Shown in pieces: positions 1-6,872 of a DNA stretch of 13,446 nucleotides. The notes below the pieces were generated by a model. The model saw only the letters and a list, made by a program, of their open reading frames with translations. It was not told where the DNA came from and made no database searches. The translations under genes were made by a program, and so were the position numbers. Every line of letters begins with the position of its first letter. Position 1 is the first letter of the stretch. This DNA comes from DATFJZ01 sp046482845. GTDB lineage: Bacteria; Desulfobacterota; Desulfobacteria; Desulfobacterales; Desulfobacteraceae. The DNA is taken from positions 1-13,446 of the forward strand of contig JAWOEJ010000113.1 of assembly GCA_046482845.1 (NCBI GenBank), written 5' to 3'.

Positions 1-653
1 AGTATGGTTTCAGTCCTGCACAAAAGGATATCCGGCTGAATTCCGATACTTCTCAGCTCCTTTACACTGTGCTGGGTCGGTTTTGTTTTCATTTCACCGG
101 CTGATTTGATATAGGGCACCAGGGTCAAATGAACATAAATCAGATTGTGTTTGCCCACATCCGCCTTAAACTGTCTGATGGCCTCAAGAAAGGGAAGGGA
201 CTCGATATCACCGATGGTGCCTCCGATTTCGACAATTACCACATCTGCATCCCCTGACACCAGGGAAATACTGCGCTTGATCTCATCGGTTATATGGGGA
301 ACCACCTGAACCGTCCCGCCAAGATATTCCCCCCTGCGTTCCTTGGTAATAACGGAGTTGTATATTTTTCCGGTGGTAAAATTGTTGTTCTTCCCCAGCC
401 TGGCCCTGGTAAAGCGTTCATAATGACCAAGGTCAAGATCTGTTTCCGCACCGTCATCTGTGACAAAGACCTCTCCGTGCTGAAACGGATTCATGGTGCC
501 TGGATCAACATTTATATATGGATCAAGCTTCTGGATGGTAACAGAAAGGCCGCGGCTTTCAAGCAGCAGCCCGATTGCGGCAGATGCCAGCCCCTTGCCA
601 AGGGAGGAAACCACACCTCCGGTTACAAAAATATACTTGGACGTATCAGACAT
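1..653 (-). CDS. pyrG: CTP synthase, N-terminal part (cut by window edge)
   Basis: CTP synthase makes CTP from UTP, ATP and glutamine in the cytoplasm. Only the first 217 residues are here; the family is about 540 residues long, so the rest of the synthetase domain and the glutamine amidotransferase domain lie beyond position 1. Visible motifs: the ATP loop TGGVVSSLGKG at residues 11-21, the DPYINVDPGTMNPFQHGEVF segment around 44-63, DDGAETDLDLGHYERF around 66-81, the Mg/acid site GGTIGDIE at 144-151, and the UTP/CTP contact KTKPTQHS at 189-196. The ATG at 653 is preceded by a GAGG Shine-Dalgarno sequence at good spacing. It follows the 788-1681 gene with a gap of about 130 bp that holds a copy of the 7-mer repeat, so read-through from eno is plausible. 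Identification is secure. Confidence 0.97.
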   Translation of the reverse strand, partial: MSDTSKYIFVTGGVVSSLGKGLASAAIGLLLESRGLSVTIQKLDPYINVDPGTMNPFQHGEVFVTDDGAETDLDLGHYERFTRARLGKNNNFTTGKIYNSVITKERRGEYLGGTVQVVPHITDEIKRSISLVSGDADVVIVEIGGTIGDIESLPFLEAIRQFKADVGKHNLIYVHLTLVPYIKSAGEMKTKPTQHSVKELRSIGIQPDILLCRTETI

Positions 654-787
654 TATTCCTCACATTTTTTTTTATATGAAAGCCATCAGCTGTCAGCCAT
701 CAGTACTCAGCTAACAGCTTTCATGCTTTGTTGTGCCTGTCAAGGCATGGACGTTATAAAAAGCCTTTGTATATTGAGGCTGGCCGG
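654..787. other. Intergenic gap filled mostly by a heptad repeat element
   Basis: This gap separates the stop of the 788-1681 gene from the pyrG start. Most of it is repeat copy A (669-762). No convincing -10/-35 pair or GC hairpin with a T-run was found. The pyrG Shine-Dalgarno sequence lies at its left end. Confidence 0.6.
669..762 (+). repeat. Heptad repeat element, copy A (MITE-like, about 94 bp)
   Basis: The core at 676-724 starts ATGAAAGC and ends GCTTTCAT, an 8-base inverted repeat. Between them run 7-base units ATCAGCT, GTCAGCC, ATCAGTA, CTCAGCT, AACAGCT. A tail at 725-762 contains TGCCTGTCAAGGCA, a dyad with TGCC/GGCA arms. The outer ends are TTTTTATA (669-676) and TATAAAAA (755-762), again inverted. 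Core and tail recur almost base for base at 8034-8125. No coding potential is apparent. Confidence 0.85.
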
Positions 788-1681
788 CTAATCTGCGCTG
801 CTGCGCTTATATATACGGTCAATATCAAAAAAGCCCAGTGGAAAATCTGCTTCAAGTCTGAAGGATTCAACATCGATCAAAAAACAGGGCACTTTGTTCA
901 GGGACACTTTTATATCCATGGGATACCAGGTCCTGCTGACCCTATGCCAGTTTTCATATATAATTTCCACCAGATTCTGGTTTGTTCTCACAATATACCG
1001 AACCGGAAAAAACGTATCCTTATCCACCCATAAACTCGACACCGGCTCTTTTCCAGGGCAGATACTGCCAACCACATAACAGATTTTATCCCTGAACCGC
1101 TGCAGGGAGGATGTATTGACATCAACCCCGTTGTCAGCCAGACGTTTTGAAAGTGCGTTTCTATCCCGCAGTCGCAGAATATCCATATAATATTCTTCAA
1201 CGGATGGTCGGTCTGCTGCGATTTTATTATCCACCACTTTGACAAATCTGGTGTCAGAAAAAACCGTAAGAATAGGGCCGCGGCCAGACTGACCCTCACA
1301 GCGCAGTCTGCCCGGATAAGACAGCCACAGGGTTTCCTTTAGATTGAAAATTTGCGCATTTTTATCTTTGCTGCTGTCTTTAACACCTTCAAACGTGTTG
1401 CCAAAAACATCAGCGGACAGAATGTCAGGATCATCATCAGGGTCCGGAAAAGGGGCCATTTTTCCAGGAAAGTCACCTGACTGAACATTTTTCAGCACTG
1501 TCTTCTGCTGCTGAACCACAAGGCCGGCCGGCTCAACCATATTTTTGACAGCAAGTTCGAGAATATGCGGCCCCTGGAGCACATAAGCGACTCCTGTTCC
1601 AGCGAAAAAAAACACAATCCCTGCAGCCAGGAGAAAACACCACCACCGCCTAAGCAATAAAAGATAAGACATCTTATTCAT
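788..1681 (-). CDS. Signal-anchored protein of unknown function, LolA-fold-like
   Basis: This is a 297-residue protein whose exact family I do not recognise. Residues 12-35 are strongly hydrophobic after RRWW, consistent with an uncleaved signal anchor or signal peptide, so most of the chain should be periplasmic or surface-facing. An acidic stretch (PDPDDDPD) lies near residue 80. The C-terminal half has alternating beta-type segments such as LWVDKDTFFPVRYIV and EIIYENWHRVSRTWYPMDIKV. Those resemble LolA/LolB-fold proteins and outer-membrane lipoprotein-sorting-like families; this is inference from pattern only. The ATG lies 3 bases after the eno stop, so it is almost certainly co-transcribed and translationally coupled with eno. 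A clear Shine-Dalgarno sequence is missing, and the Met three codons further in is a possible alternative start. It ends in TAG. Confidence 0.75.
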   Translation of the reverse strand: MNKMSYLLLLRRWWCFLLAAGIVFFFAGTGVAYVLQGPHILELAVKNMVEPAGLVVQQQKTVLKNVQSGDFPGKMAPFPDPDDDPDILSADVFGNTFEGVKDSSKDKNAQIFNLKETLWLSYPGRLRCEGQSGRGPILTVFSDTRFVKVVDNKIAADRPSVEEYYMDILRLRDRNALSKRLADNGVDVNTSSLQRFRDKICYVVGSICPGKEPVSSLWVDKDTFFPVRYIVRTNQNLVEIIYENWHRVSRTWYPMDIKVSLNKVPCFLIDVESFRLEADFPLGFFDIDRIYKRSSAD

Positions 1682-1684
1682 CTG

Positions 1685-2959
1685 CTATCCCGCAAACAGG
1701 TCTTCAGGAAAACTGGCACTGCTGCCAAGGGCCTCTTCTATCCTGATCAGCTGATTGTACTTGGCAACTCTGTCGCTCCTGGAAAGGGAGCCGGTCTTGA
1801 TCTGAGCGCTGTTTACCCCAACGGCAAGATCCGCAATAAAGGCATCTTCTGTTTCACCGGATCGATGGGAAACAACCGTGGTATAACCGGATTCCTTGGC
1901 AAGCTGGATGGTATCAAGGGTTTCTGTAACCGTTCCGATCTGATTCAGCTTGATCAGAATGGAATTGCCGATACCGTCAGCTATCCCCTTTTTAAAAATA
2001 TCAGGATTGGTCACAAACACATCATCTCCTACAATCTGTATTCTGTCTCCCAGGCGCTGGGTCATCATCTTCCAGTTCTCCCAGTCCTGTTCAGCAAGAC
2101 CGTCCTCCAGGGACACCAGGGGATATTTTTGTATCAGTGACTCATAATAATCCACCAGTTCCTCTGCGGTGCGTTCTTTTCCCTCGGAAGCAAACATGTA
2201 TTTCCCATTTTTATAAAATTCATTGGCTGCGGCATCAAGGGCAATGCCTATATCCTTGCCGGCGCGGTATCCAGCAGATTCAACAGCCTGAATGATCAGT
2301 TCCAGTGCCTCTACATTGGTTTTCAGATCCGGGGCAAAACCGCCTTCATCCCCCACAGCGGTGCTCAACCCCTTGTCCTTTAATATTTTTTTTAAGGCAT
2401 GAAACACTTCAGCTCCCATGCGCACGGCATCCACAATGGAGGATGCGCCAAAAGGCGAAATCATGAACTCCTGAATATCAAGATTATTAGCAGCATGGGC
2501 ACCGCCGTTAATGATATTCATCATGGGTACGGGCAGGGTTCTGGCGTTAATCCCGCCGATATGCCGGTACAATGGAATCTCACAGGCATTGGCTGCAGCC
2601 CTTGCAGCGGCCATGGAAACCCCGAGAATGGCATTGGCCCCAAGCCTTGACTTGTTGTCTGTGCCGTCAATATCAATCATGGTGATATCAAGGCCTGACT
2701 GATCTGTGGCATCAAATCCTATTATTTCAGGGGCAATGACCTCATTTACATTGGTAACCGCATTGAGAACCCCTTTGCCGTTGTAGCGGTTCGGGGCATT
2801 GTCCCTCATTTCAAGCGCTTCCCTGGTTCCGGTTGACGCCCCGGACGGGACAGCTGCCCGGCCCTGGGCACCGCATGCGAGAACCACATCCACCTCCACT
2901 GTGGGATTTCCCCGGGAATCCAGTATTTCCCTTGCTTTGACCTCAATAATTTCCGTCAT
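1685..2959 (-). CDS. eno: Enolase (phosphopyruvate hydratase)
   Basis: Enolase interconverts 2-phosphoglycerate and phosphoenolpyruvate in glycolysis and gluconeogenesis. The protein is 424 residues, normal for the family. Visible sites: mobile loop SGASTG at 39-44, the GGAH histidine at 155, and GDEGG with proton-transfer Glu205. Mg ligands are Asp242 (LDAAA), Glu285 (SLEDGL) and Asp312 (GDD). Lys337 (ILIKLNQ) is the catalytic base, and SHRSGETED is at 364-372. The ATG at 2959 has a GGGGGA Shine-Dalgarno sequence just upstream. It is the first gene of a leftward string with the LolA-like gene (3-base gap) and pyrG. A candidate promoter lies at 3043-3071. Identification is secure. Confidence 0.98.
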   Translation of the reverse strand: MTEIIEVKAREILDSRGNPTVEVDVVLACGAQGRAAVPSGASTGTREALEMRDNAPNRYNGKGVLNAVTNVNEVIAPEIIGFDATDQSGLDITMIDIDGTDNKSRLGANAILGVSMAAARAAANACEIPLYRHIGGINARTLPVPMMNIINGGAHAANNLDIQEFMISPFGASSIVDAVRMGAEVFHALKKILKDKGLSTAVGDEGGFAPDLKTNVEALELIIQAVESAGYRAGKDIGIALDAAANEFYKNGKYMFASEGKERTAEELVDYYESLIQKYPLVSLEDGLAEQDWENWKMMTQRLGDRIQIVGDDVFVTNPDIFKKGIADGIGNSILIKLNQIGTVTETLDTIQLAKESGYTTVVSHRSGETEDAFIADLAVGVNSAQIKTGSLSRSDRVAKYNQLIRIEEALGSSASFPEDLFAG

Positions 2960-3042
2960 GTTTCCCCCTGTTTTTTATTTTAAAATGGATGAATCAAATT
3001 CAATCATTATGCATTGCCAGGTTGTATCTGCCATCACCGCTA

Positions 3043-3071
3043 TATTTACTCTCTATAAAAAATTATGTCAA
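3043..3071 (-). promoter_or_regulatory. Candidate sigma-70 promoter for eno
   Basis: On the minus strand there is a perfect -35 TTGACA (3071-3066), a 17-base spacer, then TAAATA (3048-3043) as a weak -10. It would give a leader of roughly 75 bases before the eno ATG. The -10 matches the consensus at only 3 of 6 positions, so this is tentative. CATAAT nearer the gene, with ATGGCA 17 bases upstream, is an alternative. Confidence 0.4.
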
Positions 3072-3236
3072 GAATTGCAAAAATTATGGAACAGCCATCC
3101 GCTATTTGTCTGGTTGCTGGCCCAGAAATCTGGAAAAACCTTTGCAGAAAAAAACGGTTCATCAGGCTGCGCATATCATCGTGAGAGGATGAAGGTTTTA
3201 TTGTCGATTGTTGCATACACGACAAAAAAAGTTCGA

Positions 3237-3262
3237 CTGTTATTTTATTGACAAAATAACAG
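3237..3262. promoter_or_regulatory. Candidate TetR operator: perfect 26-bp inverted repeat
   Basis: The left arm CTGTTATTTT (3237-3246) and right arm AAAATAACAG (3253-3262) are exact reverse complements around a 6-base centre, ATTGAC. The centre and right arm contain the -35 hexamer TTGACA of the promoter reading into the TetR-family gene. TetR-family repressors usually bind such palindromes over their own promoters, so autorepression is a direct inference. Effects on the divergent eno promoter seem less likely, since it is about 170 bp away. Confidence 0.65.
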
Positions 3263-3276
3263 CTGAACTCTATATC
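3248..3276 (+). promoter_or_regulatory. Candidate sigma-70 promoter for the TetR-family gene
   Basis: TTGACA at 3248-3253 is followed after exactly 17 bases by TATATC at 3271-3276 (4 of 6 consensus bases). The expected transcript start is about 50 bases before the tetR ATG. The -35 box sits inside the 26-bp inverted repeat. Confidence 0.6.
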
Positions 3277-3337
3277 TGTATAAACCCCATGATGCACTGT
3301 ATCACAAAAAAGGATAAAACGTAAAAGAAAGGCTGCC

Positions 3338-3955
3338 ATGGCATTAACAAAAACAGAAATCAGGAAAAAGAAAATCCTGGATACAGCAACAAAAGTCTTT
3401 TCTCAGAGAGGCTTTCAGGAAGCCACCATATTGGAAATTTCCAAAAAAGCAAAGGTGTCAGAAGCCTCAATCTATGAATATTTTTCCACTAAAGAAGGCC
3501 TGCTGTTTTCCATTCCTGCCCAATACAGCCAGGATCTCTTTGAAACCATGGAATTTCATCTCAGGCTCATCCGGGGGTCAGGAAATAAACTTCGGGCCAT
3601 TGTTTATCTGCTCATGGATTCCTACCAGGCCAATCCTGAATTTGCTGCCGTGCTCATGCTGTTTCTCAAACACAATAAAAAATTTCTCGACACATCAGGG
3701 CATCACGTTATCAAGGAAGGCATCAAGCAGATTACCCAGGTCATTGAAGAAGGTATTGCATCCAATGAATTCAAAAGCAATTTAAATCCATATCTGATAC
3801 GGGCCATGGTGTTAGGGACCATTGAACACCTTGTCACCAATTGGGTAATGACTGGAACTCCCGAGTCTCTGATTCAATTTGTCGATCCTTTGATCGACAC
3901 CCTGCTGGCCGGCATTGAAAACGGCCCTGCCTCAGGATCAGCGGTCAACACGTAA
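3338..3955 (+). CDS. TetR/AcrR-family transcriptional regulator
   Basis: This is a DNA-binding ligand-responsive regulator of 205 residues, normal for the family. The N-terminal TetR domain is clear: RKKKILDTATKVFSQRGF, then the helix-turn-helix around residues 29-52 with TILEISKKAKVSEASIYEYF and the STKEGLL end. The remaining 150 residues are the helical ligand and dimer domain, with SYQANPEFAAVLMLFLK and an IEHLVTNWVMTG segment typical of regulators of fatty-acid or acyl-CoA genes. The ATG has an AAAGG Shine-Dalgarno sequence 5 bases upstream. It reads toward the catabolic cluster and ends convergently with the flavodoxin-ferredoxin gene. By position it may control that cluster, sensing an acyl-CoA, but only its own promoter carries a strong palindrome here. 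Confidence 0.93.
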   Translation: MALTKTEIRKKKILDTATKVFSQRGFQEATILEISKKAKVSEASIYEYFSTKEGLLFSIPAQYSQDLFETMEFHLRLIRGSGNKLRAIVYLLMDSYQANPEFAAVLMLFLKHNKKFLDTSGHHVIKEGIKQITQVIEEGIASNEFKSNLNPYLIRAMVLGTIEHLVTNWVMTGTPESLIQFVDPLIDTLLAGIENGPASGSAVNT

Positions 3956-4034
3956 ACTTACTTTGTGATTTCCAATTGAAGCACTTATCATAGTGTCTGA
4001 TAAATATTCATGGTCTGAGCGGCCCCAATAAACC

Positions 4035-4128
4035 ATGAAAGCCCTCAGCCATAAGCTGTCAGTAATCAGCAGAGAAAAATTTGTCATCGCTTACTGATAA
4101 CTGAGTACTGACTGCTGATGGCTTTCAT
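4035..4128. repeat. Heptad repeat element, copy B (back-to-back, hairpin-forming)
   Basis: Two heptad arrays face each other. The left end ATGAAAGCCCTCAGC (4035-4049) and right end GCTGATGGCTTTCAT (4114-4128) are reverse complements at 14 of 15 positions. Further 7-mers (GTCAGTA, ATCAGCA on the left; GTCAGTA, CTCAGTT, ATCAGTA on the right, read on the minus strand) continue the arms around an A/T-rich middle. It lies between convergent genes and could act as a bidirectional terminator or RNA stabiliser. Its right edge supplies the TGA stop of the 4125-4931 gene. The conserved tail of copies A, C and D is absent. Confidence 0.8.
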
Positions 4129-4931
4129 ATAAATATCTGCGGTTCTTTCCGTGCCTGAAAATTTCTGCTGACCCAGTTCACCAGTTTATTGATACCTGGA
4201 TCATCAATCACCCTTGCATTGGCCTGACACGTCTTAACACAGGCATTGCATAGAATACAGGCGGTTTTATCGGTTTTCACAGTATCTTCCACCGTGATGG
4301 CCCCTACAGGACAGACGGTCTGACATTCACCACACAAGGTACATTTTTCCTCTATGGTGGATGCGCCTTTATCTTTTATTTTACTTGTTTCATGTTCTAT
4401 ATAGGGCCTGTTTCCAGGCGGGGTAATCAATGCAGCATCATCAATACAATCCATATGACTGATTTTTGAATATATTTTCGCACCAAAGGCTTTTGCCGTT
4501 TTCATATCTTTATCATCCGGTCGTCCCAAGGCAAGGGGTCTGTCTTTACTGGCAAAAGAATGCTCCCCGACAAAGGCGCCGCCGGCCACAGGTAAAAATC
4601 CCAGTTCCCTGGCAAGATCATTCAATTCCAGAAGCGCATCTTCAAAATCCCGGTTTCCGTACAGCACCACAATCACAGCCGGGGTATTTACCGCTTGAAA
4701 CTGCCTCAACCGGGAAGCAGCTGTACTGGACACCCGCCCTTCATAGACCGGGACCCCTAAAACCATCAATGTATTCTGAATGTTTCGATGGGTTTGAATA
4801 TTAAGATCCGGCAGTGTTAAATCAATCTCCTCAATATTACCGGCACCATATCCCTGTGCAATGCCATTGAGAATTTTTTTGGTGGTACCTGTAGGTGAGA
4901 AAAAAGCAAGTGTCAGCGTCTCAAATTCCAT
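4125..4931 (-). CDS. EFR1-type flavodoxin / 2x[4Fe-4S] ferredoxin protein
   Basis: This is a cytoplasmic electron-transfer protein of 268 residues. The N-terminal flavodoxin-like domain has a phosphate loop at 12-19 (SPTGTTKK), the flavin-side loop PVYEGRVS at 61-68 and YGNRDFEDAL at 91-100. A bacterial-type double cluster ferredoxin follows: Cys197, 200, 203 and 207 (CxxCxxCxxxCP), then Cys225, 228, 231 and 235 (CxxCxxCxxxC). This order is that of the family annotated as EFR1 ferredoxins, known mostly from anaerobes. It follows the 70-residue biotinyl gene with a gap of under 30 bases and has an AAGGA Shine-Dalgarno sequence. Its partner is unknown; it might take electrons from the acyl-CoA oxidation encoded upstream, but no ETF gene is visible. 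The TGA stop lies in repeat copy B. Confidence 0.88.
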   Translation of the reverse strand: MEFETLTLAFFSPTGTTKKILNGIAQGYGAGNIEEIDLTLPDLNIQTHRNIQNTLMVLGVPVYEGRVSSTAASRLRQFQAVNTPAVIVVLYGNRDFEDALLELNDLARELGFLPVAGGAFVGEHSFASKDRPLALGRPDDKDMKTAKAFGAKIYSKISHMDCIDDAALITPPGNRPYIEHETSKIKDKGASTIEEKCTLCGECQTVCPVGAITVEDTVKTDKTACILCNACVKTCQANARVIDDPGINKLVNWVSRNFQARKEPQIFI

Positions 4932-4957
4932 AAATGTTTTCCTTATTCATTTTATCT

Positions 4958-5170
4958 CTATTCAATAACAACAAGAAGCTGCCTGACGGCAACACTGTCC
5001 CCTGTTTTGACGGCCACTGTTTTAACAACTCCATTGCAGGGTGAAATAATGGGATTTTCCATTTTCATGGCTTCAAGAAACATAAGTTCCTGATCTTCTA
5101 CAACCCTGTCCCCCTGGCGAACATTTATCTCACAAATGGTCCCTGGCATGGGACTTAATATCTCTTCCAC
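4958..5170 (-). CDS. Small biotinyl (BCCP-like) carrier protein, 70 residues
   Basis: This is a stand-alone biotin carrier domain. Residues 4-70 form one biotinyl/lipoyl fold: SPMPGTI at the start, EAMKMEN with the biotin-accepting Lys36, and a mirrored second half ending in LLVVIE. I chose GTG at 5170 because GGAG lies 7 bases upstream. The only longer start, a TTG at 5221, has no Shine-Dalgarno sequence and would add a basic 17-residue extension. It lies downstream of the 520-residue carboxyltransferase and upstream of the EFR1 gene, so it probably carries CO2-biotin for that carboxyltransferase. Stand-alone carriers this small occur in biotin-dependent decarboxylases and carboxylases. It lacks the Pro/Ala linker of oxaloacetate decarboxylase-type subunits. 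Confidence 0.9.
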   Translation of the reverse strand: MEEILSPMPGTICEINVRQGDRVVEDQELMFLEAMKMENPIISPCNGVVKTVAVKTGDSVAVRQLLVVIE

Positions 5171-5242
5171 TGTGTTTCTCCTTTTTTTGCTCAATATGCT
5201 GGGGTGTTTCAAACCAAACAATCACAATATAATGTGTGTGTT

Positions 5243-5271
5243 GTTATAAATTGCGGTGTAGGGATAATCAA
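5243..5271 (-). promoter_or_regulatory. Candidate promoter for the small biotinyl / EFR1 genes
   Basis: On the minus strand TTGATT (5271-5266) and TATAAC (5248-5243, 5 of 6 consensus bases) are separated by 17 bases. It lies in the 126-base space between the carboxyltransferase stop and the GTG start at 5170. The -35 region reads TTGATTATC, a 9-mer that also occurs in the gap upstream of the acyl-CoA dehydrogenase gene. Confidence 0.45.
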
Positions 5272-5296
5272 CCGATGACTTTGGTCGTGCTTAAAC

Positions 5297-6859
5297 CTAA
5301 CACCGCATTCCCCTTTTTTTGATACCCAGGTTTATCTTTTCATGGTCAAAGACCGTTTCGACCCAGTCACACAGCAATGGCCGGGTTTCCCTTGGGTCGA
5401 TTATATCCTCAATGCCGAAATGCTCAGCTGCCCTGAAGGGCTGGGCAAACCCTCTGTAATAGGCCTGGAGCTTGTCATGAAGGGCCATGGGATCTTCGGC
5501 AGCTTCAATCTCAGCTCTGTGAGCCGCATATACGCCCCCTTCTATGGGAATATTGCCCCAATAGGCGGACGGCCAGGCATACCGCCAGTTTAATTTTGCC
5601 GGATCAGACTGGGCACCCCCTGACACCCCGAAACACTTTCTCACATAAATGGAAGCCCAGGGGACACTGGCCTGGATAACTGAAAAACTGGCCCTTACCC
5701 CTTTTCGAATGGTTCCGTAGTTTTCCGATTCCACACCGATATAGAACCCGGGCTGATCTATAAAATTCACCACAGGCAGATGAAAGGTATCGCACATATC
5801 CACAAAGCGCTGATATTTTTCCGCTACATCCCAGGCAAAGGAGCCGGCCTTAAACCGGGTGTCATTGGCCAGAACCCCGACCGGATACCCGTTAAGCCTT
5901 GCCAGACAGGTAATCTGGGAACGGCCCTGGTATTTACCGATCTCGAATACAGAGCCTTTATCAAACACAGCTGTCAGTATCTGTCTCATATCATAGGTTT
6001 TTCTTCCGTCCTTTGGCACAGCAGAGATAAGCGCCTCTTCCCTGCGCTCAGGATCATCCATGTCCGCATATTTTTGTTCGGGCATTTCCCATACACTGGA
6101 AGGCAGGTAATCCAGAAAACGCTTTGCCTGTTCAAAGGCATCTTCTTCGCTTTCTGCTTCATTATCAATCACCCCGCTGATGCGGGTGTGTATTTTGTAC
6201 CCCCCAAGTTCTTCCTTGCTGACCTTCTGACCCTGGGCAAACTGCACCAGGGGAGGTCCCCCAACAAAAACCTGGCTTTTTTCCCTGACCATGATTGAAA
6301 AATGGGATTCAACGGCAAGCAGCGCGCCAATTCCGGAAACTGGTCCCAATGCCAGGGAAACAATGGGAACTTCTGACATTAAATCGGCAAGCATGCCCAT
6401 GGCCACGTCATTGACAACGGGAAGCTCCATATACCCTATGTCGGCCACCTCACGAATTGTACCGCCTGCACCGTCGAGAAGTCTGACAAGGGGCAGTCTC
6501 AACTCATGGGCCATTTTACCATTATATGCCAGTTTTGCCTTGTACAGCCTGCCGACAGAGGCCCCGCGTATGGTAAAATCATCCCCCTGAACAATGACCC
6601 TTCTCCCGTTGATTTTTCCCCTGCCCATAACAATCGGGCAGGGAACGATATTTTCAAGGTCCTGGTTGTTGTTTGTATATTGTGCAGCACCAGCCATTAC
6701 TCCGGTTTCTTTAAAGCTGTCCTGATCCAGCAGCTTGTCTATCCGTTCTCTGACCGTCATTTTCCCCTGGCCGTGCTGCCGGCTTATCCCTTTTTCACCG
6801 CCAAGTTCACAGGCGATTGTCTTTCTTTTCTGAATTTCCGCCACTTCTTTTTTCCACAT
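5297..6859 (-). CDS. Acyl-CoA carboxylase carboxyltransferase subunit (second set)
   Basis: This is the biotin-dependent carboxyltransferase (beta) subunit, which moves CO2 between carboxybiotin and an acyl-CoA. The 520-residue chain has both crotonase-like halves: the N-half oxyanion site GAGGT at 130-134 followed by the GPVSGIGAL segment (172-180), and the C-half FIDQPGF (366-372) with FGVSGGA (410-416). NWRYAWPSAYWG near 424-435 replaces the sequences typical of propionyl-CoA or methylcrotonyl-CoA carboxylases, so the substrate is open. I chose ATG 6859 because GAGAGG precedes it and it starts 13 bases after the dehydrogenase stop; a longer frame to 6916 would overlap that gene by 44 bases. 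It is distinct from the beta subunit at the right edge. It has no biotin carboxylase beside it, only the small biotinyl protein downstream. Confidence 0.93.
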   Translation of the reverse strand: MWKKEVAEIQKRKTIACELGGEKGISRQHGQGKMTVRERIDKLLDQDSFKETGVMAGAAQYTNNNQDLENIVPCPIVMGRGKINGRRVIVQGDDFTIRGASVGRLYKAKLAYNGKMAHELRLPLVRLLDGAGGTIREVADIGYMELPVVNDVAMGMLADLMSEVPIVSLALGPVSGIGALLAVESHFSIMVREKSQVFVGGPPLVQFAQGQKVSKEELGGYKIHTRISGVIDNEAESEEDAFEQAKRFLDYLPSSVWEMPEQKYADMDDPERREEALISAVPKDGRKTYDMRQILTAVFDKGSVFEIGKYQGRSQITCLARLNGYPVGVLANDTRFKAGSFAWDVAEKYQRFVDMCDTFHLPVVNFIDQPGFYIGVESENYGTIRKGVRASFSVIQASVPWASIYVRKCFGVSGGAQSDPAKLNWRYAWPSAYWGNIPIEGGVYAAHRAEIEAAEDPMALHDKLQAYYRGFAQPFRAAEHFGIEDIIDPRETRPLLCDWVETVFDHEKINLGIKKRGMRC

Positions 6860-6872
6860 AGCGTCCTCTCTT

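Larger units (their letters stand above)
2960..3337. other. Divergent eno / tetR regulatory region
   Basis: This AT-rich intergenic region of 378 bases separates the leftward eno gene from the rightward tetR gene. It holds the candidate eno promoter (3043-3071), a weaker 25-bp dyad with TTGTCG / CGACAA arms (3201-3225), a perfect 10-6-10 inverted repeat (3237-3262) and the candidate tetR promoter (3248-3276). The stretch 3075-3195 shows no recognisable feature. Open frames crossing it lack Shine-Dalgarno sequences and family resemblance. Confidence 0.7.

Noticed and set aside
294..791. Plus-strand open frame (165 codons) opposite pyrG
   Set aside because: It is antisense to the conserved CTP synthase N-terminus and runs through repeat copy A.
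3046..3339. Minus-strand open frame across the eno/tetR gap
   Set aside because: No Shine-Dalgarno sequence or family resemblance; it covers the promoter and palindrome and begins inside the tetR start.
5171..5221. TTG start at 5221 for the small biotinyl protein
   Set aside because: There is no Shine-Dalgarno sequence and the added residues do not resemble the family; the GTG at 5170 has GGAG at 7 bases.
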